Origin: Mycetohabitans sp. B8
GTDB lineage: Bacteria; Pseudomonadota; Gammaproteobacteria; Burkholderiales; Burkholderiaceae
Direction: 5' to 3'
Assembly (NCBI RefSeq): GCF_021991875.1
Contig: NZ_JAHLKR010000024.1
Span: forward strand, 50,289 to 114,288
DNA length: 64,000 nt
Made by a program: the position numbers and the translations under genes. Below the pieces are notes generated by a model. That model had not been told where the DNA came from. It was given only the letters and a program-made list of their open reading frames with translations, and did not search any database. Shown here in pieces: positions 9,452-17,180 of this stretch (position 1 is the first letter of the stretch; the number at the start of each line of letters is the position of its first letter).

Positions 9452-10639
9452 TCAGGCGACGGCGGCAATCGGCTCGATGCCAGCCGCGTCGGCCAGCGCA
9501 ATCGCCCTGTCGGTTGCTTCCCACGAGAATTCGGGCTCCTCGCGACCAAAGTGACCATATGCGGCGGTCTTTTCGTAAATCGGCCGCAGCAGGTCCAACA
9601 TCTGAATGATGCCCTTCGGGCGCAGATCGAAGTGCTGCTGGACAAGCTCGGTAATCACCGAATCCGGCACTCGGCCGGTTCCGAAGGTGTTGACCATCAC
9701 CGACGTCGGACGCGCGACACCGATCGCATAGGAGACCTGGACCAAGCAGCGCGACGCAAGGCCCGCGGCGACGATGTTCTTCGCGACGTAGCGGCCGGCA
9801 TACGCGGCGGAACGGTCCACTTTGGACGGGTCCTTGCCCGAGAACGCACCGCCGCCGTGCGGCGCGGCCCCGCCGTACGTATCGACGATGATTTTGCGGC
9901 CGGTGAGTCCACAATCGCCTTGAGGGCCGCCGATCACGAACCGCCCGGTCGGATTAACGAGGAACTTCAAGTTGCCCTTGATCAGCTCGTTCGGCAGCAC
10001 CGGCTTGATGACTTCCTCGATCACCGCCTCGCGCAACGTGGACAGATCGATATCTGGCGCATGCTGCGTGGAGAGCACGATCGTGTCGATCGAATCCGCA
10101 CGCCCGTCAACATAGCGCACCGTTACTTGCGACTTCGCGTCCGGACGCAGCCACGGAAGACGACCGTCGCGCCGTAGATCGGCTTGCCGCTCGACGAGCC
10201 GGTGCGACAAATGGATCGGCAACGGCATCAATTCGGGCGTTTCGTCGCACGCATAGCCGAACATCAGGCCCTGGTCACCCGCGCCCTGATCCAGGTTGTC
10301 GTCGTGCGCATTGTCCACGCCCTGCGCGATATCCGGCGACTGCTTGTCGTAAGCGACCAGCACCGCACAGCCGCGGTAGTCGATGCCGAAATCGGTGTTA
10401 TCGTAGCCGATGCGCCGGATCGTGTCGCGCGCGATCTGGATATAGTCGACGTTTGCATGCGTCGTGATTTCGCCAGCCAGCACCACCAGGCCGGTGTTGC
10501 ATAACGTCTCGGCCGCCACGCGCGAATGCCGGTCCTGCGTCAGGATCGCATCGAGAATCGCGTCGGAGATTTGGTCAGCCACCTTGTCCGGATGGCCTTC
10601 AGATACGGATTCGGAAGTAAAGAGATAGTTGTTCGCCAC
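9452..10639 (-). CDS. metK: S-adenosylmethionine synthetase
   Basis: This 395-residue enzyme makes S-adenosylmethionine from ATP and methionine in the cytoplasm. Family landmarks are visible: the N-terminal [20 protein letters not shown], the ATP-binding [12 protein letters not shown] and the phosphate loop [16 protein letters not shown]. The C-terminus runs to the usual length. The start is a GTG at 10637-10639, giving (M)[10 protein letters not shown], preceded by GGAG with 8 bases of spacing. The frame extends further upstream but does not resemble the family there. It is divergent from lpxL and ends before a strong bidirectional hairpin. Its product supplies any methyltransferase of the neighbouring biosynthetic locus, as well as the cell generally. 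Confidence 0.97.
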   Translation of the reverse strand: MANNYLFTSESVSEGHPDKVADQISDAILDAILTQDRHSRVAAETLCNTGLVVLAGEITTHANVDYIQIARDTIRRIGYDNTDFGIDYRGCAVLVAYDKQSPDIAQGVDNAHDDNLDQGAGDQGLMFGYACDETPELMPLPIHLSHRLVERQADLRRDGRLPWLRPDAKSQVTVRYVDGRADSIDTIVLSTQHAPDIDLSTLREAVIEEVIKPVLPNELIKGNLKFLVNPTGRFVIGGPQGDCGLTGRKIIVDTYGGAAPHGGGAFSGKDPSKVDRSAAYAGRYVAKNIVAAGLASRCLVQVSYAIGVARPTSVMVNTFGTGRVPDSVITELVQQHFDLRPKGIIQMLDLLRPIYEKTAAYGHFGREEPEFSWEATDRAIALADAAGIEPIAAVA

Positions 10640-10886
10640 TTCGTTAGCTCCAGTGAGTGAAGTCGGTCGCGTTTTCACGTTGCCGGCTTCGGATCGAAGC
10701 GGCGACGCTTTAGCGGATTACCTTGTCCGGGCGCCGCTTCGCTGGATGCCGCGCCCGATATCGCCCCGCAAGTTGTCCCATTAACTCGGCGATGCTCGTA
10801 TTATATCGACTTCTGTCATGTTGTATAGAGGCTGAATTGCCGTTTGCTTCACCCCACCCGCCGCTGCGGACACTGCGAGCTCCACG

Positions 10887-11771
10887 ATGTTAGGCCGCGC
10901 CGGAACCCACCTCGCCATCCTGCTGCTCAAGCTGTTCGCACTATTGCCCTATGGTTGGATCGCCCGCTTCGGCGATGCGATGGGCTGGTTGCTGTACCGG
11001 ATTCCGAACAGTCGCCGTCGCGTGGTCCACACCAACCTGAAGCGCTGCTTCCCCCAGTGGAGCGAGGCGCGGCGCGAGCAGGTCGCCGAGCAGCACTTCC
11101 GCCATGCAATTCGCAGCTACGTCGAGCGCAGCGTGCAGTGGTTCGGCTCGGCACGCAAGTTGGAGAAGCTGATCCAACTCGACAGCGCGATCGACCTGCG
11201 CGATCCGAACCTGCCGCCGACGCTGTTCCTCGGCGCGCATTTTGTCGGCATTGAGGCCGGCTCGATTTTCCTGAACTACCAGTTGCGCCGGCAATGCGGC
11301 GCGCTGTACCAGCCGATATCCAACCCGCTGCTGGACAAGGTCGCGGTCGCCGCGCGCGCGCGCTTCGGCGCCGACATGGCCAGTCGTGCCGACAGTGCAC
11401 GTATCGTGTTGCGCTGGCTGCGCGAGCGCAAGCCGGTGATGCTCGGCGCGGACATGGACTACGGCATGCGCAATTCGGCGTTCGTACCATTCTTCGGCGT
11501 GCCGGCGTGCACGCTAACCGCGGTGGGCCGGCTTGCGAAGGCAGGACGTGCCCAGTTGGCGCCGTTCATCTGCGAGGTGCTGCCCAATTACAAGGGTTAT
11601 CGGCTCAAGATCTTCGCGCCGTGGCAAGACTATCCAAGCGGCGACGACATAGCGGACGCGCGCCGCATGAATGCGTGGCTGGAGCAGGAAATTCCGCACA
11701 TGCCGGAACAATACTACTGGGTACACAAGCGCTTCAAAACGCGCCCACCGGGCGAAGCGGGCTTTTACTGA
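10887..11771 (+). CDS. lpxL: Lipid A biosynthesis lauroyl-type acyltransferase
   Basis: This 294-residue inner-membrane enzyme of the LpxL/HtrB family adds a secondary acyl chain to the lipid A precursor. An N-terminal hydrophobic helix (about residues 8-24) anchors it. The catalytic HX4E motif is present in [13 protein letters not shown] (His about 115). A second conserved block reads [23 protein letters not shown], followed by [14 protein letters not shown] near the C-terminus. It is the first gene of a plus-strand run, 22 bases before dapF. The 247-base gap to metK on the other side must hold both promoters. Several short GC-rich hairpins lie in that gap, but I could not identify a riboswitch. 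Confidence 0.94.
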   Translation: MLGRAGTHLAILLLKLFALLPYGWIARFGDAMGWLLYRIPNSRRRVVHTNLKRCFPQWSEARREQVAEQHFRHAIRSYVERSVQWFGSARKLEKLIQLDSAIDLRDPNLPPTLFLGAHFVGIEAGSIFLNYQLRRQCGALYQPISNPLLDKVAVAARARFGADMASRADSARIVLRWLRERKPVMLGADMDYGMRNSAFVPFFGVPACTLTAVGRLAKAGRAQLAPFICEVLPNYKGYRLKIFAPWQDYPSGDDIADARRMNAWLEQEIPHMPEQYYWVHKRFKTRPPGEAGFY

Positions 11772-11793
11772 CGCTCGACTACAATACGGTGCC

Positions 11794-12672
11794 ATGAAGC
11801 TCAAATTCACCAAAATGCATGGCGCCGGCAATGACTTCGTGGTCGTTGACGGCGTGCGCAACACGATCTCGCCCACGCCCGCGCTGGTGCGCTACGTCGC
11901 CGACCGCCACTTCGGCGTCGGCGCGGACCAGTTGCTGCTGGTCGAGCGGCCCACGCTCGATAGCGCCGATTTCAAGTACCGGATCTTCAACTGCGACGGC
12001 ACAGAAGTCGAGCACTGCGGCAATGGCGCGCGCTGCTTCGTGAAGTTCGTGCGCGACACCGGCCTGAGCCAGGCGCGCACGATTCGCGTGCAGGTGCAGC
12101 ACGGCGTAATCACGCTGAGCATGCAGGACAACGGCGAAGTGCTCGTTGACATGGGTGCGCCGGTGCTGGCCGCGCCACACGTGCCGTTCGACGCGTCGGG
12201 ACTGACACCCGCGCGCGATGGTGACGACCTGCTATGGCCGCTGGACGTGAATGGCTCGACGCAATGGCTCTCAGTGGTCTCGATGGGCAATCCCCATGCG
12301 GTGCAGATCGTCGATGACGCCGACGCCGCGCCGGTGCTCAGGGACGGGCCGGTAATCGAGTCGCACGCACGCTTTTTAAATCGCGTGAACGCTGGATTCA
12401 TGCAAATCGTCTCGCGGCACGAAATCAAGCTGCGTGTCTATGAGCGCGGCGCGGGCGAGACGCTTGCGTGCGGCTCCGGCGCTTGCGCGGCGGTCGTGGC
12501 CGGCATCCGCCGAGGCGTACTGGACTCGCCGGTGCGCGTGCACACGCGCGGCGGCACGCTGACCATCTCGTGGGACGGCCGGCGCGACAACGACGCCCCG
12601 GTCATGATGGCCGGTCCGGCAACCACCGTGTTCGAAGGCGAAATTAACGTGCCCGACGAGTTGCCCGCATGA
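11794..12672 (+). CDS. dapF: Diaminopimelate epimerase
   Basis: This 292-residue enzyme converts LL- to meso-diaminopimelate for lysine and peptidoglycan synthesis. It starts [20 protein letters not shown], the standard family N-terminus. Both catalytic cysteines are present: the first in [12 protein letters not shown] (about residue 75-80) and the second in [13 protein letters not shown] (about 225-230). In-frame codons upstream overlap lpxL and do not match the family, so the ATG at 11794 is chosen. The gene sits in the usual Burkholderia order lpxL-dapF-DUF484-xerC. Confidence 0.97.
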   Translation: MKLKFTKMHGAGNDFVVVDGVRNTISPTPALVRYVADRHFGVGADQLLLVERPTLDSADFKYRIFNCDGTEVEHCGNGARCFVKFVRDTGLSQARTIRVQVQHGVITLSMQDNGEVLVDMGAPVLAAPHVPFDASGLTPARDGDDLLWPLDVNGSTQWLSVVSMGNPHAVQIVDDADAAPVLRDGPVIESHARFLNRVNAGFMQIVSRHEIKLRVYERGAGETLACGSGACAAVVAGIRRGVLDSPVRVHTRGGTLTISWDGRRDNDAPVMMAGPATTVFEGEINVPDELPA

Positions 12673-12810
12673 GCGCGATCGCCGCCCTAGGCCGTCCGGC
12701 TGATTGACCCCGATGCGGCGCTGCCTTTACTGTGTGGTATCCGCGGTGCCGCCCTCTCGGCCGGCCTGCCCGACGCGCGCCGCCCTCTTGAGTTGAAGCT
12801 GAAAACAATC

Positions 12811-13614
12811 ATGAACGATCGCGAAGTCGCCGATTACCTGCTGGCCAACCCGCAGTTCTTCGAACGCCACGCCGAGCTACTTGCCACAGTCCGGCTGTCC
12901 AATCCGCACGGCAAAGCGGCGGTGTCGCTGCAGGAGCGACAAATGGAGCTGCTGCGCGACAAGTACAAGCAGCTCGAGCGCAGGCTAGCGGAACTGCTAC
13001 GCTATGGTCACGAGAACGACAGCCTGGCCGCGAAGTTCCAGCGCTGGACACTGCGCGTGATCGCCGAACGCGATCCGCATGCACTACCCGCCACCATCAC
13101 GTCGGGCCTGCGCGAGATCTTCGACGTGCCGCAGGCAGCGCTGCGCGTCTGGGACGTCGCGAGTGCCTATGCGCAAGCACAGTTTGCCCGCAGCGTCGGC
13201 GAGGAAGTCCGCATTTTTGCCAGCAGTCTCGTCGCGCCTTACTGCGGCGCGAACGCCGGATTCGAGGCCGCGCAGTGGCTCAACGCCGCCCCCGCGCCAC
13301 AAGGGGGGGCGGGGGTGGGCCTGTCGCTCGCCGTCACGGCGCCGGACAGGGTGAGCGGTGCCGCGGCCGCACCGTGTGCCGACGCGCAGTCGGGTAGCGC
13401 GGCGGGGAACGACACCAAAGCGTCGCAGCAGACCGCGTCGATTGCGCTGGTCCCGCTGCGCGACGCGCAGCAGGCCGATGCGGAAAACGTATTCGGCTTG
13501 TTGGTGCTTGGCTCGCCAGACCCGCGCCGCTTCCACGACGACATGGCCACCGACTTCCTATCGCAGATCGGCGCGCTCGCCAGCGCCGCGCTGAGCCGGC
13601 TGCGTGCGCACTAG
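12811..13614 (+). CDS. DUF484 family protein
   Basis: This 267-residue cytoplasmic protein carries the DUF484 hallmarks MNDREVADYLLANPQFFERH and LSNPHGKAAVSLQERQMELLRDKYKQLERRL (shown here only as landmarks). A short coiled coil and a GAF-like C-terminal domain follow. The middle contains a low-complexity Ala/Gly/Ser-rich insertion (about residues 170-210) that is probably a flexible loop. The ATG at 12811 is chosen over an in-frame TTG six codons earlier. The family is encoded beside dapF and xerC in many proteobacteria, but its function is unknown. Confidence 0.9.
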   Translation: MNDREVADYLLANPQFFERHAELLATVRLSNPHGKAAVSLQERQMELLRDKYKQLERRLAELLRYGHENDSLAAKFQRWTLRVIAERDPHALPATITSGLREIFDVPQAALRVWDVASAYAQAQFARSVGEEVRIFASSLVAPYCGANAGFEAAQWLNAAPAPQGGAGVGLSLAVTAPDRVSGAAAAPCADAQSGSAAGNDTKASQQTASIALVPLRDAQQADAENVFGLLVLGSPDPRRFHDDMATDFLSQIGALASAALSRLRAH

Positions 13615-13643
13615 CGCGACACGTTGTCACCGCAACCTGTCCG

Positions 13644-14582
13644 ATGTCGCCCTCCCCCGATCCGATCGCGCGCTACCTCGATAGCCTCGCCCATGAGCGC
13701 CGCCTCTCGGCGCACACGCTGCGCGGCTACGCGCACGAGTTGGACATGCTGCGCCAGTTGGCCGGCACCCGCGAGCTGGCGCAACTGACGCCCGTTGACG
13801 TGCGAGGCGCGGTGTCGCGAGCGCATTCGGGTGGACTTTCGTCCCGCTCGATCGCGCATCGTCTGTCGGTGTGGCGCAGCTTCTATCGCTGGCTCGCGCT
13901 GCATCAGCCTCTGGCCATGAATCCGGTCGCTGGCGTGCGCGCGCCGAAACGGGCGAAAATGCTGCCCAAGGCGCTGTCGGTCGACGACGCTGTCACGCTG
14001 ATGGAAGCCTCGTGCATCGAGACACCTGACGCGTTGCGCGACCGGGCGATGCTGGAGCTGCTTTACTCGTGCGGGCTGCGCTTGGCCGAGTTGATCGGCT
14101 TGGACATCGCCTTTGTCAACACCGCGCAATATCGCTCGGCAGGCTGGATCGACCTGGGTACGGCCGACGTCACCGTGCTCGGCAAAGGGGGCAAGCGGCG
14201 CACGGTGCCGATCGGCAGTAAGGCGCTCGACGCGTTGCATCGCTGGCTTGCCGTGCGTGATCAACTGCTCAAGCATGATCCGCATCCGCTGTTCTTGTCA
14301 GCGCGCGGCATGCGCATGTCCGCCGGCGTCGTGCGCGAGCGGGTCAGACGGGCCGCGCTCGCAGCGGGCGTTCCATCCCACGTGCATCCGCATGTGCTTC
14401 GGCATTCGTTCGCGACGCATCTGCTGCAATCAAGCGGCGACTTGCGCGCGGTCCAGGAATTGCTCGGCCACGCGAGCGTCGCTGCCACGCAGGTCTATAC
14501 GTCGCTGGACTTCCAGCATCTTGCGCGCATCTACGACCAGGCCCATCCCCGCGCAAAGAAGCGCGATCCAGGACAACAGTAG
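13644..14582 (+). CDS. xerC: Tyrosine recombinase XerC
   Basis: This 312-residue tyrosine recombinase acts with XerD at dif to resolve chromosome dimers. The N-terminal SAM-like core-binding domain (LSAHTLRGYAHELDML) is followed by the catalytic domain. All catalytic residues are visible: Arg in YSCGLRLAEL, Lys in GKGGKRRTVP, HxxR in HPHVLRHSFATHL, His in LLGHASVAATQ and the nucleophile Tyr in TQVYTSLDFQHL. The context (DUF484 29 bases upstream) is that of the housekeeping xerC, not a mobile integrase. It is the last conserved chromosomal gene before the biosynthetic locus, which faces it on the other strand. Confidence 0.96.
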   Translation: MSPSPDPIARYLDSLAHERRLSAHTLRGYAHELDMLRQLAGTRELAQLTPVDVRGAVSRAHSGGLSSRSIAHRLSVWRSFYRWLALHQPLAMNPVAGVRAPKRAKMLPKALSVDDAVTLMEASCIETPDALRDRAMLELLYSCGLRLAELIGLDIAFVNTAQYRSAGWIDLGTADVTVLGKGGKRRTVPIGSKALDALHRWLAVRDQLLKHDPHPLFLSARGMRMSAGVVRERVRRAALAAGVPSHVHPHVLRHSFATHLLQSSGDLRAVQELLGHASVAATQVYTSLDFQHLARIYDQAHPRAKKRDPGQQ

Positions 14583-14630
14583 CCCCAGCCGGCGAATCGC
14601 CGCGCCGCGTGCATGCTCGCCGGTGGGCTA
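14580..14630. terminator. Inverted repeat between convergent xerC and the PPTase gene
   Basis: TAGCCCCAGCCGGCG (beginning with the xerC stop codon) can pair with CGCCGGTGGGCTA at 14618-14630, with a 2-base bulge and a loop of about 23 bases. It lies exactly between two convergent genes. There is no long T tract, so Rho-independent action is only a possibility. Confidence 0.5.
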
Positions 14631-14642
14631 TTTGCAACGTAA

Positions 14643-15413
14643 TCATGTTTGGGCACAATCGGCATGAACCTGCTCCAGCACAACTTCGCGCACCCAGATT
14701 GTGAAGGGCGTCGACGCGCTACGAATCGCAATGGCCATTCGATGATATGCGTCAAGCTCGAGCGATGAAAACTGCCAATCGCGCGTGTCGTCGAGCGCGC
14801 GTGGATCGAACGATACGGTGATCGACTCGCCGGATAAATCAAACGAGAAGAGATCAAGATCAATCGAAAGACCTACACCGCGTGCTTTGATGTAGGCTTC
14901 TTTGAGTGTCCATAGCGTAAAAAATCGGTCTCGCCACTGCTCGCTTGGTAGCGCATAAAACGAGCGTCGCTCTTTAGGCGAAAAATACGACGTGACAACA
15001 CCTTCAAAATCACCAATGCGCGTTATATTTTCAACGTCGATCCCAACATCGGTGGAGTGTGTAACGGCACAAGCCACGATATTGCGCGTGTTTGAAAGAT
15101 TAAATCGCAGCGACGACGTGAGCATGCCGGCGTCTATCTCCGGTTTGCCATACGCGTTTGTGGTGAACCGCCATTGCTCAGGACGAACGCCGGGCTCGAA
15201 AGCGGAAAGCATGGTGCGGCACAATGCTCGCGTCGCCAAGTACTCAAGCTTCAAATGATCGAAGACAAAGCGATCCAATCTTTTTAACTCATCCGGCGCC
15301 AACAGCAAGCGGTATGCGGCGCGCTGCTCAGGGGAATCACACGCCGCCGTATGAACGTACCAGATATGCGCTTCGTGCTCGCGCAACACAGTCGCAGTGG
15401 GTTTGATTACCAT
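14643..15413 (-). CDS. Sfp-type 4'-phosphopantetheinyl transferase
   Basis: The protein has 256 residues. It transfers phosphopantetheine from CoA to the serine of carrier proteins. The two family motifs are clear: DVGIDVENI (Mg-binding Asp residues, about residue 125) and FFTLWTLKEAYIKARGVGL (about 165-185). The length and the N-terminal LLAPDELKRLDRFVF segment are those of Sfp/Gsp-type enzymes, which act on PKS and NRPS carriers, not of the short AcpS type. It is the most distal gene of the PKS locus, 221 bases after the P450 gene, and is the obvious activator of the eleven ACP and one PCP domains encoded upstream. The gene is visibly more AT-rich than the housekeeping genes it faces, which fits acquisition with the cluster. 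Confidence 0.93.
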   Translation of the reverse strand: MVIKPTATVLREHEAHIWYVHTAACDSPEQRAAYRLLLAPDELKRLDRFVFDHLKLEYLATRALCRTMLSAFEPGVRPEQWRFTTNAYGKPEIDAGMLTSSLRFNLSNTRNIVACAVTHSTDVGIDVENITRIGDFEGVVTSYFSPKERRSFYALPSEQWRDRFFTLWTLKEAYIKARGVGLSIDLDLFSFDLSGESITVSFDPRALDDTRDWQFSSLELDAYHRMAIAIRSASTPFTIWVREVVLEQVHADCAQT

Positions 15414-15634
15414 CTTGACACTGATACATGCTGCATATCGTCAACTACTGTCACGCCATCCTCGCAGCAGCCAGCGCGTGACCCGCACCGACTCAAAAAA
15501 GAGCTTTTAAATCAAGCGACCACAATGGCGCGGGAGCTGGACGGTCCAATTTGACTTCGACCGTCCCCCAAAGGGGCGACACAAACGCTATGCTTACGTC
15601 TAACGTTTTGACTCCCCGTCTCGCCCAGCGTCGA

Positions 15635-17035
15635 CTAGGCCGCCTTGGCAGGCGCGTCCTGCAATGCCACCGCTTTTATCCGCAGGTTGTCAGGCACAGC
15701 AGACGTCATATACACTTCTTCAACCGCTTCTTTGTCAACGATCTCGAGTTGAAAGCTCTTCACGAGCATCGCAATAACAATTTTCATTTCAAGGTTTGAC
15801 AGCGCTGCACCTGGACAAACACGGGGCCCGTATCCGAAAGGAAATTGCTTTTGCCGTGCATCCCCCAGACTGATCAACCCTCCGTCGTCGTTCAACCATC
15901 GTTGCGGGTTAAACACCATGTCAGTCTCGGGATCCTTGATGCCGTCCACCCGCGTCAGCGCGAAAATACGGGTGCCTTTGTCAACCTGAAGATGGTCAAC
16001 GGCGGTATCTTCGAGCGCTTCCAGTACGAGCCCTGGAACGGTTGAGCGGATACGGAACACTTCCTCGATCACGGCCTCCGTAAGCGGCAGGTTTTCGAGC
16101 GCGTCGTAGTTAACGGTCTCGATATCGAAGCCACTGACTTCATCTCGCAGCTTTGTCTGAAGCGCTTCAGACTGACTCAGATAGAAGCAGAGCCAGCTCA
16201 GCATCGCTGCGGTCGTCCCTTCGCTGCCCAACACAAGAATCATCATGTTGGCAAACAGCTCTTCGTCGGTAAGCACCCGGTCTTCGCCCTCGACCGCTTG
16301 AAGCATCGTGTGAAGGATGCAGTGTTCGCCGACATCTTCTTTCCGTTCCATTTTACTTCGAACGTCGCGTGCTATGCTGATCACCATGTCCTTCAACTCT
16401 TGGATCGATTCGTCGAACCTTCGGTCAACAGGCAATTTTACAATCCGCCAATAGGGCACAATCTTTCGCAAACGTTTGTTCATGGTATCCACGACGTTAT
16501 GGAACGTGTGGAGAACATGATGATCCACTTCTTCAATATTCTTCAGATCGATGCCAAAAACGAGTAGACAACCGACATCTACTGAGAAACGTCGGAAATC
16601 GTGTCGAATTTCTATCGGCTCACCCTTATAATTTTGTAGTCGCTCGCGTAGACGAGCTGCCTTTCGAGCGATTTGTGGGATAAATGAGGTGAGGCTCTGC
16701 TTCGTGAACGCAGGCACGATCATGGGCCGCTGACGTCGCCATTCTTCGCCCTCTTTGGTAAAAACACTGCTGAATCCCACTTCATCAAAGATCTTTGACA
16801 TTTCACGCATACGGCGAAAGTCAGACGGCCGTTTTTTCAGCACGTGTCGCACATGATCTGGTTTACTGAGCACCACAAACTTCAAACTCCCAATCTGGAA
16901 CCGATAAGGTTCAAAATTGTATTCTCTCGCCCATTTTTCCAGCGACAGATGCAGCGCTTTCTTGTTGAGCTTGTGCGCATGGCCCAGTATGGGCAAGCTA
17001 GGCGGCATGGGCAAATCTTTGAATGTCTTCATCAT
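15635..17035 (-). CDS. Cytochrome P450, probable tailoring oxygenase
   Basis: This 466-residue P450 starts MMKTFKDLPMPPSLPILGHA. A Pro-rich hinge is present, but there is no convincing membrane anchor, so it is probably soluble. The I-helix oxygen-binding motif is LVLGSEGTTAAM, the ExxR helix is IEEVFRIR, and the haem-thiolate loop is FGYGPRVCPGA with the axial Cys about 60 residues from the C-terminus. A good ribosome site (AGGAG, 10 bases spacing) precedes the ATG at 17035. It lies 145 bases after the PKS stop. By analogy with oximidine-type benzolactones, a likely job is oxidation of the finished macrolactone, for example at an alpha carbon that the PKS modules cannot hydroxylate. That assignment is inference. 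A sampled 60-base line inside it (16441-16500) has 27 G+C, much lower than neighbouring genes. Confidence 0.93.
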   Translation of the reverse strand: MMKTFKDLPMPPSLPILGHAHKLNKKALHLSLEKWAREYNFEPYRFQIGSLKFVVLSKPDHVRHVLKKRPSDFRRMREMSKIFDEVGFSSVFTKEGEEWRRQRPMIVPAFTKQSLTSFIPQIARKAARLRERLQNYKGEPIEIRHDFRRFSVDVGCLLVFGIDLKNIEEVDHHVLHTFHNVVDTMNKRLRKIVPYWRIVKLPVDRRFDESIQELKDMVISIARDVRSKMERKEDVGEHCILHTMLQAVEGEDRVLTDEELFANMMILVLGSEGTTAAMLSWLCFYLSQSEALQTKLRDEVSGFDIETVNYDALENLPLTEAVIEEVFRIRSTVPGLVLEALEDTAVDHLQVDKGTRIFALTRVDGIKDPETDMVFNPQRWLNDDGGLISLGDARQKQFPFGYGPRVCPGAALSNLEMKIVIAMLVKSFQLEIVDKEAVEEVYMTSAVPDNLRIKAVALQDAPAKAA

Positions 17036-17132
17036 GGCGTTTCAGCTCCTATCAGGGTTAAAGCACTCCACGCGCTGATCCGGTTCTTCAGATCCATGGA
17101 GATCGTTAGCAGTTTAACTTTTTACATCTCTT

Positions 17133-17160
17133 AGTATATTTATTTTAATTTCCTCCACAA
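17133..17160 (-). promoter_or_regulatory. Candidate promoter for the P450 gene
   Basis: On the minus strand, TTGTGG (17155-17160) and TATACT (17133-17138) are separated by 16 bases in a markedly AT-rich 60-base stretch between the PKS stop and the P450 start. The -10 matches the sigma-70 consensus at five of six positions and the -35 is weaker. It would give a leader of roughly 90 bases. Confidence 0.4.
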
Positions 17161-17180
17161 TAAAATATGAATACAGTCAC

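Noticed and set aside
10640..10886. SAM or SAH riboswitch in the metK leader
   Set aside because: Several short GC-rich hairpins (for example GCTTCG/CGAAGC near 10685-10700) are present, but I could not match any known riboswitch core.
13644..14582. XerC as the integrase of the biosynthetic island
   Set aside because: Its neighbours and sequence are those of the chromosomal dimer-resolution enzyme, and no attachment-site repeats are visible.
15566..15576. CCCC-AAA-GGGG hairpin between the P450 and PPTase genes as a terminator
   Set aside because: The stem is only four pairs and has no T tract, so it is too weak to call.
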